Assembly: GCF_030253575.1 (NCBI RefSeq)
Contig: NC_080568.1
Coordinates: forward strand, 30,779,001 to 30,843,000
Direction of reading: 5' to 3'
Length of the DNA stretch: 64,000 nucleotides
From: Rhododendron vialii
Lineage: Eukaryota > Streptophyta > Magnoliopsida > Ericales > Ericaceae
Made by a program: the position numbers and the translations under genes. Positions 1 to 12,000 of the stretch are shown piece after piece. Within the stretch, counting starts at the first letter, position 1. Every line of letters begins with the position of its first letter. The notes beneath the pieces are model-generated. The model searched no databases, was not told the origin of the DNA, and saw only the letters and a list, made by a program, of their open reading frames with translations.

Positions 1-51
1 AAAAAATCATTGAATCCCTGTGTCGTGCAATAGCGCTTGACACGTGTACCC

Positions 52-169
52 CCACGTGGTTGCGGTGGGCCCACTTATAAGACAGAATGTTTTCACCCCG
101 TCCCTAATTAATTATTACTACGAATTTGAATCAATCAACACGCCACGTGGTTGCGGTGGGCCCACTTAT
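52..169. repeat. Direct repeat with G-box cores
   Basis: A 27-bp segment at 52-78 recurs at 143-169; both contain CCACGTGGTTGCGGTGGGCC. A further CACGTG lies at about 41-46. CACGTG is the plant G-box bound by bZIP and bHLH factors. The repeat may be regulatory, but it is over 2 kb from the nearest start codon and could equally be a transposon remnant. No gene is visible in 1-428. Confidence 0.45.
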
Positions 170-427
170 GAGGATTTGCTCAGTGATCTATGCTCAGAAT
201 GCATGTCTAATCCCCAGTGATGTCAATCTTAAGATTGTATAGGAGTAGATTCTTTTCGGATGAAATTATTGTGCAATTTTGTGATTAAAATTTTAAAAAA
301 ATCAAAAATACAGGACAATTTTTTGTTTTTTCGAGCTGTCAAAAATTCAAGATGGAAAAGATTTGACCTCATGATTTGTGAGCTTTTTTGGTCAACTACA
401 ATTTAAAATGAAAAATAAAGAAGACTC

Positions 428-668
428 AAGCCCGTTCCAGAACTAAAAAAAAAGTCTTTATTTTTTAAAAAGGTAATTTTAAACTCAAAAATTATGAATT
501 TATTAAAATTTAAAAATATGCAATATAGATCTTATTTGAAAGATCTTGATAAGATCTTTTATACGATGCCAAAAAATTGAAAAATTATTTTTTATTTACA
601 TTATTTTTGAGTTTAAAAATATGAAATGAGCTGCTTATTTTTTAATAAGGTTTCTGGAACGGGGCTTA
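428..668. mobile_element. MITE with inverted ends
   Basis: The ends AAGCCCGTTCCAGAA and TTCTGGAACGGGGCTT are inverted, and the arms continue inward (AAACTCAAAAAT / ATTTTTGAGTTT). The centre holds a short palindrome, AAAGATCTTGATAAGATCTTT. The same core occurs in the element at 34921-35164, so the two appear related. I could not define the target duplication, so the superfamily is open. Confidence 0.6.
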
Positions 669-1190
669 GTTACGTTGAAAATTATATTCATGAGCTAATG
701 ATTAGTACTCTCTCTGTCCATGATTGTTGGTTCACTTTTATTACTTCACACAACTTAAAAAATCACATGAAGAAATTTGAGTTCTAATTGATTGTTAGAA
801 TATTTGGGTTATTTGTCACTCGTAACTTTTGAAACAACTCACATGCACATCGAGTAAATCTCTGAGAGACTAATCCCAACATTAATTTATATGGGGCGCT
901 TTCTAAGAGAAATTTAACAAGATTTGAAATACGAGACTTTCGAGGTCATTAATATTTGTTTTCTCAACGTAAAATTCTTCTGAAAATCTTAATTATATTT
1001 ATAGCCGATGAACATGATTTTTAAATAATTTCATGATCTCAAAAAACTTTCTTACTACAAAATTAACGATTTCGAACTTTAAAAGGGTTTGGAAAAAGCA
1101 CACAAAAAGTAAATAGTACTAACCCTCCCTCACAAAAAACTCAACAGTACCCACTTTTCCCTCCACAGGACAGAGCGATCGAACCACCGA
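669..1190. other. Intergenic, nothing recognised
   Basis: AT-rich sequence with no open frame of family character, no tRNA-like fold and no clear inverted repeat. It lies upstream of the CT-rich leader of the TPD1-like gene and may include distal promoter sequence. Confidence 0.4.
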
Positions 1191-2371
1191 ATTAAAACCC
1201 CTCACAGAGAATGAGACAAACATTCGTTTTCAAAAAAACCCTAATTCTCTCCCTCCCTCTCTCTCTCTCTCTACCTACACACAGGCAGCAGTGAGCACGC
1301 ACGCGTCTCGGAGCTGATTTCTCTCTCTCTCTCTCTCTAAACCTCGATTGTGTGATCATAAGGCGGCAGGCAAAGGTGAGTCTCCTCTCATCAAACATGC
1401 ATCGCTTCAAATCAGCTTTTTCCTCTGTAGCTCTTCTGCTTTATCATTTCTAGCTAACCACGTTCTCTGCCATTCTTGTCCACAACCTCCTCTTCCATCT
1501 CTCTGTACATTGTCGCCTCTTCTCTCTCTCAGAGCTAATTGCGCTGGATTCTGCTATTTCAATGCTTCCTTGAATATTGCTGTGTGTTGTTCTTTTGTCT
1601 GTCTTTTCCGTTTCCATACAAAGCATTAACTCCTTCTCCACGATTTCGAGAAATTGCACTCAGAGCCTTGTTTCCACTCTTACAATATGAGAGAGATGAT
1701 TCGAAGGCGATGCACATGGCCGTCGACGCGGTTATTTTGAGGCAAGTCAAACTTAGCTAGTCTCGAGTCTCATGGATTCTGCCTGACCAGTAATCGTTCA
1801 TCGCCATGGCTGTTTCGGCTGTACTTCTTTTTTTCTGATTTGAAATAGTTTTATGAATATACGTCTCTCTCTCTCTCTGTCTCAAAATCCATGAGAATCA
1901 TGAGCGAGGAGTCAACTCGTGAGTCACGCTTTTAGAAAAAAGAAAAAGAAAAGAAATAAAACTCGTGAGTCATGAGTCTATCAAAGGATTTTTGCCTAAA
2001 TCAGTTGTTCATCGCCATGGTGACTTTGGCGGTGTTTATGTTTGATTGTTTTTGATACGTTTTCAAAATATAAATGCGTCCAGAATCATCCATAAATGTG
2101 CACAGATTCATGATTCATGTTTGATTGATTTGGCTACGATTTGATTCCTCTCTTTAACTCCAACGGTTCGGTCCCCTCTCTCTCTGTCTCTCTAGCTCGA
2201 AGATAAGGCGGTGTACGATTCGGCAACCTCCGCTTCCGAGTCAAACTCGCTGACTCGCGGATCAACTCGGTTGCTCTCTCTCGAAGCGGCTGCGAGAAAT
2301 CACTGTTTCAGCTGGTCGATTGGCTCGTATCCGTTTCTGTAAACACCTTTAGGCGTTAGTAATCATCGGCT
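1190..2371 (+). promoter_or_regulatory. Probable leader region of the TPD1-like gene
   Basis: The stretch is rich in CT runs (about 1250-1275, 1320-1338, 1865-1880, 2175-2195), as plant 5' untranslated leaders often are. A good donor-like site (GCAAAG/GTGAGT) lies near 1375, and CT-rich acceptor-like tracts ending in AG lie near 2195. A leader intron is therefore possible. Short open frames here lack family character. The evidence is composition and splice-like sites only; RNA reads would decide. Confidence 0.35.
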
Positions 2372-5300
2372 ATGAGGACTACTACTCCACCATCATCATC
2401 ATCATTAAGGCGGCGGAGAATCGCTTTGGTCGCGGCGACGATCGCGCTTGGAATCCTCCTCCTCATGATTGCGCCCCATACAGGTGTGTTTACCGAAGAT
2501 TCTATTCTTATCATTCTCCATTATTATACGCACATATACATATATACATACAGTATACTCTAGATTTTTCCTATATTTTAGGCCTCGTTAAATAATATTC
2601 TTACATTGTTCTATATTTCAGGCCTTATTTGTTTATGAGGCCTCTCTTCACGCGACAGTTGGGTCTGCTCCATTGATTTTCTTTATCCAACTACTTTTCG
2701 CCTTGTTCTTGTCACTATTGATGTATAAATACAATATAGTTTAGATTTTGCTACTGTGTTTTAGGCCTTGTACGTATAAATACATTATAATCTACAGAGT
2801 TTGGTATTTTAGGGCTTATAAGCTTATTTGTTTTCCTTTCAAAAAAAAAGCTTATTTGTTTATGAGGCTACTGTTCACGCCACAGTTGGGTCTCCTTTGT
2901 AAATTTCTAATCTAACTACTTTTCGCATTGTTCTTGTCGTTATTGATGAATAATGGAGTAAATTAGTAACTACTAACTACCACTGTCAAGATTCATTTAT
3001 TCGATCATTATTTTCCTTTTTCAGGTCCTCGTTCTGGTCAACGTTCTGTACAGATTTTGAATCCTGTGGCGTCCTCTGTGGGAACCAACGCCACTCTCTC
3101 TCTTCCTCATCGCAAGCTCCTCCAACGTGGTAAGCTCACAAAAAAAATTTAAACATAGATCGTCTCTATTCATCTTCAAACTTCTGTTTTCTGGCTCGTT
3201 TTGAATATGGCTGCGCAAATGACCTGCGCTGAGCCTGAGTATTCAAGTGTTTGATCTTGGCTTGGTCAAAACTAGGTAGGCGTGAGTCGAGCCCATATAA
3301 TCGAGCTCAAGCCGTTTAGTATCGAGGTGTTCGAGCTCCGTTTGCTAACTAAAGGAGCCTCTGTTAACGAGTTGAATTGTTATAAATGTGTCGGCTTGAT
3401 TTGCTAATCGAACTTAAAACTCGAGCTTGACTCGTTTTCTAACAAGCTGAGTCGAGCTGCAAACGGCCGAGCACCAAACTACTCCTGAACAAGTCGGTTC
3501 GTTTGCACCCTATTAATTTTTGGGACCAATGGAATCTCTGATGCTCTGCGTTTTGCCTCTTCCTGTTTTCTGATACTGTTTCGTTCCCTCACCTCTTCAC
3601 TTTTTCCGTATCCAATTACTTGCAAACGATGCACGTTCAGCGATCCGACACTGAGCAACATTGCTCAGACGACGCGTACGGTTCTGTTGCGTTGGAGGGA
3701 TGTGGGCGTTTTTAGTATTTGAGTCTTGCATTTATGTTAACGTGCGCCTTTGGCAAAACTTGCCTCCCCCATGGGGATATATTTGTATGGGATTATTAGG
3801 TGTCATCAATTCTTTGGCCTGTCAATATGAGAGCATATTGCGCGCCAAGCACAAGTTAGCATTAATTCTTTTGTTTCCTAAGCTGGCAATTTTGTATGAC
3901 AGTACTTAAATGTGGAAATTCATGGTTAGATTTAAAAGGAAAAAAAAGTCATGGTTTGCTGAAAAGTTGTACCATGAGTGCATGTTAGCCTTTTCTTTGA
4001 TTACCAATGCTGGCAAATGAATTTGAACGAAAAGCATTTTTCTTTAATTTACCTCTCAAAATTTGGGTACATTCCTGTCCTAGTCCCTGTACTTCTCCCA
4101 AAATCTTAATTTGGTCCCTGTACCTTAAATTTGTCTGGTTGTAACTTTTAATTAAATTTTGTCTCTGATTCTGTACATCCCCTTTATTGCATTGTTTTAT
4201 GAGTGATGAGATTATCTGTTCACGTGCTGGTGTTCACAATACTTATTTTTTGGTTACTGAAGCTTTACATTTTGATACTAGTGCCAAATTATTTGTTTGC
4301 TGAAAAGTTTTAGGGCTTGTTCGTTTTGGATCTCACATTGAATTTTTTCTCTCTTTACTCTTTTGCCACTAGCTCATGTTAGCATTTCGACATCTATTAC
4401 CATTGTTGGAAATCAATGTGCACAAAACGCATCCTGCCCCACGTTTGCCTTTTTGGATAGATTTGTTCATTCCTTTTTGCTTTATGATCATTATTATTAC
4501 CTCTTGCAATGTTTAATTTGTCCGTTTGGTGGCTTGGACCCTTGCATTGATGCTTATTCTGCCCCATGGACAAGTCAGCTGCATTAATCCTCTGTTTCCT
4601 AAGCTGGCAAATTTTTTTATGGCAGTGCATTAACATGGAAGTTCATGGTTGGCAAAAAAAATTTGTTTGATTACCGACGTTGAAAAATTAATTTGAACGA
4701 AAAGCATTTTACCCCCCATTTAGCATTTTTCTTTGATTTACCTCTTAAAAACTTGGGGTAAATTTTAGTCATAGTCCCTGCACTTCTCCACAAATCTCAA
4801 TTTAAAATCGCATGGTTGTGACTCTAGATTCAATTTTATCTCAGATTGATCCAGTTGATTACCTCCCTACAGCGCATAGTTCTTTGAATCATTGCCTATT
4901 AGCGTCCAAAAGTTCGCAACACTGATTTGATTTTCTAACTAAGCTTTACCTTTTGATACTTGTTACCAAATTATTTGTTGGCCGAAAAGTTGCACCACTA
5001 GTGCAACTTGACGTTGATTACCATTGTTTCCTTTTTGATCACATCATTGATTACCACTGTTGGACTCAATATGAACGAAATGCATCATGCCCCACGGTTT
5101 TATTAGCCTTTTTTGATGGATTTGTTCCTTTTCTTTTTGCTTTCTCATATCTCTTGCAAAGTTTAATTTGTCCTTTTGGTGCCTTTTTCTTTTACTACTT
5201 GGCTTTTAGTGGTGTTTTCCCCCCAACCATTTCCCTCTACCATTTTCCCATTAGCAAAATTGGTCCCTGTATCTCTATATTGCTTGATTCGGACATTGTA

Positions 5301-6068
5301 TTGTAAAAACTCGTCCTTAATTGGTCGGATTGCAATGTCGCACGTCTTTTACGAATACTTCTTAGATTTATTGTCTATCAAGTGCACGTCTATTATTCTT
5401 TGTTACTCTAATAAACCTCAAGCCCATTATTATATTCGCTCCAAGCACGATTTCGCGATATTACTAATGTTAGCGATTACAAAGGTGAAAATCAATGCGA
5501 ACGAAATGCATTATGCCCTACATTAGCCATTTTTCAATAGATTACTTCCTTCCCTTTTCCCCCTTCTATTTAATCATACCTCTTGCAAAGTTCAATTTGT
5601 CCTATTGGTAGCTTTTCTTGACGCTTTACTTTTCTTTCGCTGCTGTGTCCCCACTGCCAATCCTTCTGTACCGACCAATTTTCCCCCCAATTGGCTCACT
5701 CATTTTGTATGCATCTCCTTTATGCAGCAGCAGAAGTGGAACCAAACCGAATCTGGGGAGACAAGTGTTCGAAATCAGACATAGTGATTAACCAGGGCCC
5801 CACCCCGCCCCTCCCCAGCGGCATCCCCACCTACACGGTCGAGATCATGAACGTCTGCATCTCCGGCTGCGACATCGCCGGCATCCACCTCAGCTGCGGC
5901 TGGTTCAGCTCCGCCCGCCTAATCAACCCCCGCATCTTCAAACGCCTCCGTTTCAACGACTGCCTCGTCAACGACGGCAAGCCTCTCGTTAACGGCAACA
6001 CCATCTCGTTCCAGTACGCCAACACCTTCCACTACCCGCTCTCCGTCTCCTCTGTCGTCTGCCGATGA
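2372..6068 (+). CDS. TPD1-like secreted cysteine-rich protein
   Basis: Homologue of TAPETUM DETERMINANT1, in Arabidopsis a small secreted ligand of the EMS1/EXS receptor kinase that specifies tapetal cells in anthers. Exons: 2372-2483, 3025-3129 and 5728-6068; they join in frame to give 185 aa, close to TPD1 (about 176 aa). Residues 13-17 are basic and about 18-35 form a hydrophobic signal or anchor segment. A variable middle contains HRKLLQR, possibly a processing site. The C-terminal domain of about 110 aa carries the family signature: DKCSKSDIVINQG, the VEIMNVC...GCDIAGIHLSCGWF block, the FNDCLVNDGKPL block and a terminal SVVCR, with six cysteines in all. The last exon is clearly GC-richer than its surroundings. 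Its acceptor is a triple CAG run, so the first residues of exon 3 may vary. Which TPD1/TDL1 paralogue this is cannot be told here. Confidence 0.9.
3210..3490. repeat. Degenerate GAGCTCGAGC-type repeat in intron 2
   Basis: Many short runs of CGAGCTC, GAGTCGAGC and CTCGAGCTTGACTCG occur here. Similar text is seen at 7090-7340 and, more clearly, at 28545-28800. In many plants this composition marks old non-autonomous hAT-type elements. Ends and target duplications are not visible, so the class is inferred. Confidence 0.35.
3940..5660. repeat. Diverged tandem copies inside TPD1-like intron 2
   Basis: Three to four diverged copies of a unit of about 0.5 kb lie head to tail. Each carries in order a CATGTTAGC or GATTACCA block, an ATGAACGAAATGCAT-like block, a CCC(C/T)AC block, GATTTGTTC, and CTTGCAAAGTTTAATTTGTCC. 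Copies begin near 3985, 4370, 5040 and 5480. Open frames within them are not conserved between copies, so this is non-coding intron expansion. Confidence 0.55.
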
Positions 6069-7790
6069 CATACTGATCACACTGGAGACCAAAAACAGAT
6101 ACACGGGATCATACATATGAAGCTTTAAAGCAGAACTATATATATCTATCCCTCTTAGATTTTTGTCATCTTGCTTTATTGCTTTATATGTTTGGTCCTC
6201 TGAGGATTTTTGTTTTTTTGGGAGATGTCATGCTCATGTAAATGACAGAGAGACAAGAGTATACTGAGTTTTTGAGGGTCTATAATTAGTTGGAAATTAT
6301 CTTAATAGATAGATGAGAAATTATTCGGTGATCCAGGACTAACGGTACTAGAGTCCTTACGATTATACAAATTTGTGGTTTCTACGTATGTATTTGTATG
6401 AAGCGTAAAGACTCTGAAATCATTGATTCCGGATCATTGAATAACTTTTCGGAAAGATTGAGGGAGGTATAGAGTTTCCATTTGGGTCCAAGGTTCATGG
6501 ATTTGAGGGGTTTTGGTGGGATGGGTGTTTATCAGCTTCCATCTCTTGATATTTTTGGTGATAATATATATCTAATGGAATACTTGCTTATTTGTGAATG
6601 GTGTGGCATTGAAATTTCGAAAGTGGAATTCTTAGTTTTGGTAGTTCTTTTTAATCATGTTGATGATGCTGTGAATGCTGTTTTTACTCTTTATTTATGG
6701 CAAAAGGTCTTCTTGCTTGAATTATTATTGAGTTAAAAAGCACACGGGATTTGCATGTGGAGACTCTGTTGCCTTCAATTTCTCATTTTGGACTGTTTTC
6801 GTTTACCTGTTTGTTGACCACTTAGGTTCTCTTGTGATTGGTAGCTTCATTGTGTTTGTGTTCAGGATAGTCCTTCTTGCTACTGCCAATTGCATCCGAG
6901 CGAGGCTATTGCTTGTTGACAGTGACAACTAGACAATTTTTGACAGTGGACATTATCTTGCTAGCTATGGCTAATAATCTGGTCCCATTATCATTCTACT
7001 TGGCAGCATGTTATTTGTTGAAGTAAATCTGTATTTTTGTTGACTTTTTTTCAATTAGATATTGAACCTGTAAATGTGTAAAGAAGATTAGCGGAGCTGA
7101 GTTTTGTAGTATTTGGGTTTTACTTGTTTACTAAACAAGCCCAAAACTTGTGCTCTTAATGAGTAGAGTCCATTTACTTAACGAGTCCCTCAAAATGCAC
7201 CGAGTCTGAACAAACGAGCGAAGTTTTTCCGAGCCAAAATTTAAGTACTGCTCATTTACTACACGAATCTAAAATTTAAGTTCAAAATTGGCTTAATTAC
7301 TAAATGAGTGGAGCCAAGCCTAGCCTTGCACTGCGCTCGCACTTTCTATCCTCGCTCTCGCGGAATTTAGTAATTTAGGATGTGTTTAAAAGATGCTATC
7401 ACGCGCTCGCACCAAGACCCGTAAGCAAATTATGAGATTTATGCATTGTCACGTGGTGCCGGAACAACCATATATTTTAGTGGAATCCACATAAAATGTT
7501 CCATGACCTCTGGTGCAAGCCCTTTGGGCTTTCTGTCGTGGTGCCACTCTTTAGTGGTGAGACTCTTGGGCCTGCGGCAGCTGGGCTGGCTTCTCCATCG
7601 GGAGTTTGGGGTATTTATGTGTGTATGTTTAAAGGATCCATTATGCCTCTCCCTAGTTAGCAATTGTCTAAGTGAGTTGTATGTGAAATTACCCTCCTGC
7701 CCTCGTTCAAAACATAAGGGCTGTGTTTATTTCCCATTTTTGTTTTGTTAGTGGGTGGAGAGAAAAATAGAGTAGTGATTAGAGAGATGG
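6069..7790. other. Intergenic, TPD1-like 3' flank
   Basis: The first few hundred bases presumably hold the 3' untranslated region. An 84-codon open frame at 6482-6736 has no family features and is not called a gene. At 7090-7340 there is a degenerate repeat with the GAGTCGAGC composition described at 3210-3490. The rest shows nothing I recognise. Confidence 0.4.
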
Positions 7791-7794
7791 GTAA

Positions 7795-8740
7795 GAGCAT
7801 CTCCAACCCATGCTCTATTCCTCCATTTGAGAGTATGGAACTCCTCCAATCCATTCTCTCAAGTTTCCTCTATTTGAGAGGATGGGATTTTGATCCTTCA
7901 TATTTAGAAAGTAGGAGAAAATATAGAGGATCCCCTCTATAACACTATTTACCTTTTAAAATAGCATTTGTATCCTTATGAGCTTTTATTTATGTCAACC
8001 ATATCCTTTCACCCTTGCACGTTTATGTCAATCTTTTAACACTGTCTACACTTCTAGAAAATTGGAGTAAAGAACAAGTGGGAGGGAGGGGGAAATGTAG
8101 TGGAAGCCATGGGGTCTACAAAAACAGGAGTAAAAAACAGGAGGATAATTTGTTTTGCTGTAGCAGAGGTTAATTTTAGAGGGAATTTTTGGAGGGTGAT
8201 TTTGGAGGGAATTTGTAGAGGTTAATTTTGGAGAAAAAATTTTAGAGAGAAAAATAGAGAGTTTGTGGTTGGAGTAAATAAGAATAGTGATTTCTTCTAA
8301 AATCACTTTATGAATAAAATAGAGTATTTTGATACTCTCAAATAGAATATTGGATTGAAGACCCATACTCTATATATCTATTTGAGAGTATCAAAGCATT
8401 CCAACCCATCTTCTCAACCTTCCTCAATTTGAGAGTATTGAATTTTGATCCTCTATATTTAGAAGGTAAGAGAAAATATAGAGGATCATATCCATAATAC
8501 TATTCATCTTTTTAAAAAACATTTTTGTCCTTGTAAGCTTTTATTACTAAATTTTTATACCAACCATATCCTTATGAGAGTATAAAAAAAAGATTTTTTT
8601 TTTTGTAAAGTGATTTTAGAGGAAAAAGTAGAGAATTTGTGATTGGAGTAAATAGGAATTGTGATTTCCTCTAAAATCACTTTATGAATAAAATAAAATA
8701 TTTTGATACTCTCAAATAGAATATTAGATTGAAAATGCTC
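7795..8740. mobile_element. Composite PIF/Harbinger-like MITE
   Basis: The element begins GAGCATCTCC and ends AAAATGCTC, flanked by TAA on both sides (7792-7794 and 8741-8743), the TWA duplication expected of PIF/Harbinger-type elements. Inside, the left half (to about 8370) and the right half (from about 8385) repeat one another, sharing TTTTGATCCT, GGAGAAAATATAGAGGATC and ATCACTTTATGAATAAAAT. It therefore looks like two related elements fused or nested, 946 bp in all. No transposase frame is present. Confidence 0.65.
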
Positions 8741-9080
8741 TAATGAGTAGAGATAGATAGAGAGGGATGAAAAAATAATAATTAAAAAAATAAAATAATA
8801 ATTGAAGAAAGAAATAAAGTAATAATTGAAAAACAAAATTAAAATTAAATTAAAATGGTAAACAAACACAAAATGTTCCAACCCAACGACGTCTCTATGT
8901 GGGCCAGAGTACTGGTAATTTTAAACTTTATATTGCAGCAGTCGATCAACAAATCTAAACCCTTCGTTTTGGCTCACAGTTTTTGACCTTCCAATCCATC
9001 AACGGTGGCGGTAGCGTTTGGTGGGTTCTCTTCTTATCTTCAACTCTGCCAAGGGGTTTTAGAGAGAGAGAGAAGCAACA
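8741..9080. other. GSA upstream region
   Basis: The left part (to about 8880) is an A-rich AATAATTGAA run resembling 38510-38700 and probably belongs to the element hosting the MITE before it. The last 200 bases are the likely promoter and leader of the aminomutase gene, with an AGAGAGAGAGAG run at 9062-9073 just before the start codon. Confidence 0.4.
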
Positions 9081-12000
9081 ATGGCAGCAGGGGTAGGGCT
9101 ATCATGGCCTTTGAAAATCGCTCGAATACCCAGTTCCATCCCTCCCTCATCACCTTCTCGATCCCCTGCCCGCAGTGTAGTCAGAATGGCGGTCTCTCTC
9201 GACGAGAAACAGAAGACTTTCTCTCTCAAGAAGTCTGAAGAAGCTTTCAACGCCGCCAAGGTAATTGCTCTGGCTGTGATGCCTTCAAAATTGATGTGGA
9301 TTTTGGTTAATTCGTTTGAATATCTAGTTCAGTTGATTAATTCTGAGATTTCTGCTCAACAATGATTACATGGTTGGTATAAAACTGTGGTTTGTGGAAT
9401 TCCATTTTGCTTTTATTTCGATACTTGGTGTAATTGATAGCACTGGAGATTTGCTGCTTGGAAATTGGTAAAGATAGTTCTTGTTGTGTTGCTCTTTTGA
9501 ATTGCAGTGAACTGAAACATTGGTTTTGCTTGAAATTGGTATTAGTTGGGCCCCTAGACGGTTTGTATGGTAAGGTCCCGTCACTAAGACAAAATTGGGT
9601 CATAGGCAGCTACATTGGTTATAACTAACAACCCTTTGGCCCTAATTGATTGGCTGGACTCGACATGAGATTGGATTACGAATCTGTGAGGGGCGCATTT
9701 TTGGGCTGGATTACGTATCCATCGATAACCAAACCCATGAAACAGGTGTTTAGTCTGGCGAGAGTACCTGATCGGTCTGGTGTGATTACTCATTCTAGGA
9801 GATTAAAATCTCGTGACTAGTAGTTTGGTCAATTAAAGAGGACGTTGGAGAGTCACCAAATCGCAAATACCACTTCAGTTCATAACCCGTTTTGATTAGA
9901 CATTATGCTGGCATCAGTATCACTTCAAGTCATGACAACACCACTTTGATTCATAAACATTAAACAGTTCGCTTCTTAGTACTTTAGCGCAAAAGTTGCA
10001 TATAGCGCAAACGCTTTGAATTTTGCCTAATGTAGGAAATAATTATGCTTTTCCACAGAGCACTAGTCACCTGTAGAAGTGTATCGCTTTTGGTCCTGTT
10101 TTAATTCTTCTAATGGTGGTATGTCTTGGATAAGAAAGGTAATCCGTGTTTTGTCGTTAAAATATAACCTGCTAGAATTAGTTCATTACATAATCAGTCC
10201 ACCATTAATAGAAGGTAAGCATATGCAGGTGAATACTGTGTGCACTGAGTGAAGACAGCAGTGTTTTAGTCTAGAAAGTTTAGAATGATTGAGAAACTTG
10301 ACCAAATGTATCAGTTCTTTGGGTGTGGAAGTGAATAGTTTGACATATTTTGGTTTGCAAGAGAAAACTACTCCTCTTGAATAAAAAAATGGTATGTGAT
10401 TTGAGGGACAGGGCTACACATTTCTGAGTTCCATATAACCATGCATGTCATTACTTGGTAGATAAGGACATGCCATAAAGTGTCAAAACAGTGAAAGGAT
10501 GTAATAACTTTGTAATATGTGCTGCAATAGTAGTGCTTGTAAGAAAGAGAAGATGAAAAAAAACATATCATTTTGGCACTTATTTTCATTTAGTTTTGTC
10601 AACTGTTGTATAAACCCCTGTTAGCTTGCTTGGAGTCGTTGTGCTGATCTTGACTCTTGGGAATTCATATCCTGAGAAATTCTCCCAGTCCGATTCTTAC
10701 GATCAACAAGTGGTTGTTTGAACAGCTCCATGAACCATGCTTAGGAGCTATATAACCTATATTGATTTTAGAGGCAGGCAGGGGTGACGCTATGTAGAAC
10801 CCAGAGGGTTCATGTGAACCCACTCAACTTTGAAAAACTTCTACTCTGCATATGATAGTTTTGCTGTTCAAGTATGTGATGGGTTAAATGAATCCACTGA
10901 ATCTTTTTGTATGAACCTCGTTTCCTGATCCATGTCAAGAACTACTTTAGGGTTCGAAGAGATGAAGAGTGTTTCAAGCGCCACTTGGGACTTACGAGAG
11001 TAGCCTAATGTAGAGTTCTGAAGATAATATTATCAGGTGGTGTTGTCCTTGTAAAGTTAGAAGAATTGGGTTTTCTGAATGAATGACACGTAGCTTAATG
11101 GGAGAAGTCAAAAATTCTGGAGTTTCTAGATGGATGACAAGTCATTTATTGTACTGTACCATACCATTAGAACATAGGACTAACATGGCCAAATATTCTG
11201 GCACTTCAAAAGGCTGTAGCCCCGCCATTGTCATTATTGTCACTACTCGTCTTGGGTGTTGAGTGGCTTGAGCCTAAGAAAATGGTCTCCTTCTTTATCT
11301 GGAGAGTAGATTGTATCAAAACACTGGTCATCTACATTAATGTGCCAATTGGACTGAATTTTGGTCTTCGATGCACCTATTGCTACTCTTAAGGAAATTT
11401 TTTGAACCCACTGGATGCATTTCCGGGCGTTGCCCCTGGTGGCAGGGGTACTAAAATGACCTGAAAGGAATATTGTTAATATTAGAAATGGATTGAAGTA
11501 TCGCATTTCAGAACTTGCTGTTCATGAGATGGATGGAGCTAGTTTGAAGTCATTTTGTGGCCACACCCCTTCAGGTTCATATTGAGTCATTGACTGTAAC
11601 ATAGCCTTCTACTTTATGTTTTGTCGATTTGTGTTGGAATTCAACTCAACCTCATCCTTATTGTGGAAGGAGTTTCTCATTAAGTACTCCTATCATGTTA
11701 GAAGAGTAAAAGACTTTCCTAGTCCAATTTGATGACAATAAGGATTTCCGATTTTGTACTGGTGGAAGGGGCATAGATTGGCCTAAAATGCACTTGTTTG
11801 AAGTTGCAGTGGACTGAATATTAGTTTTGAGAACATTCATTTGCTAGATGGAAGTATGGATCTCAATTACGTTGTTATACACCTGCATCTCTTCATTTCT
11901 GATGGCTTCATGGAACTTCATACTGATTGTAACAAGTTTAGTTTGTCCCTAGAATTATATCTGGATTCAACTATACTGAGCCCTAGTCTTTTTGAGGTTG

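Noticed and set aside
1192-1760. Small open frames near the TPD1-like leader as genes
   Set aside because: They overlap on both strands, consist of CT/GA run translations, and have no family features.
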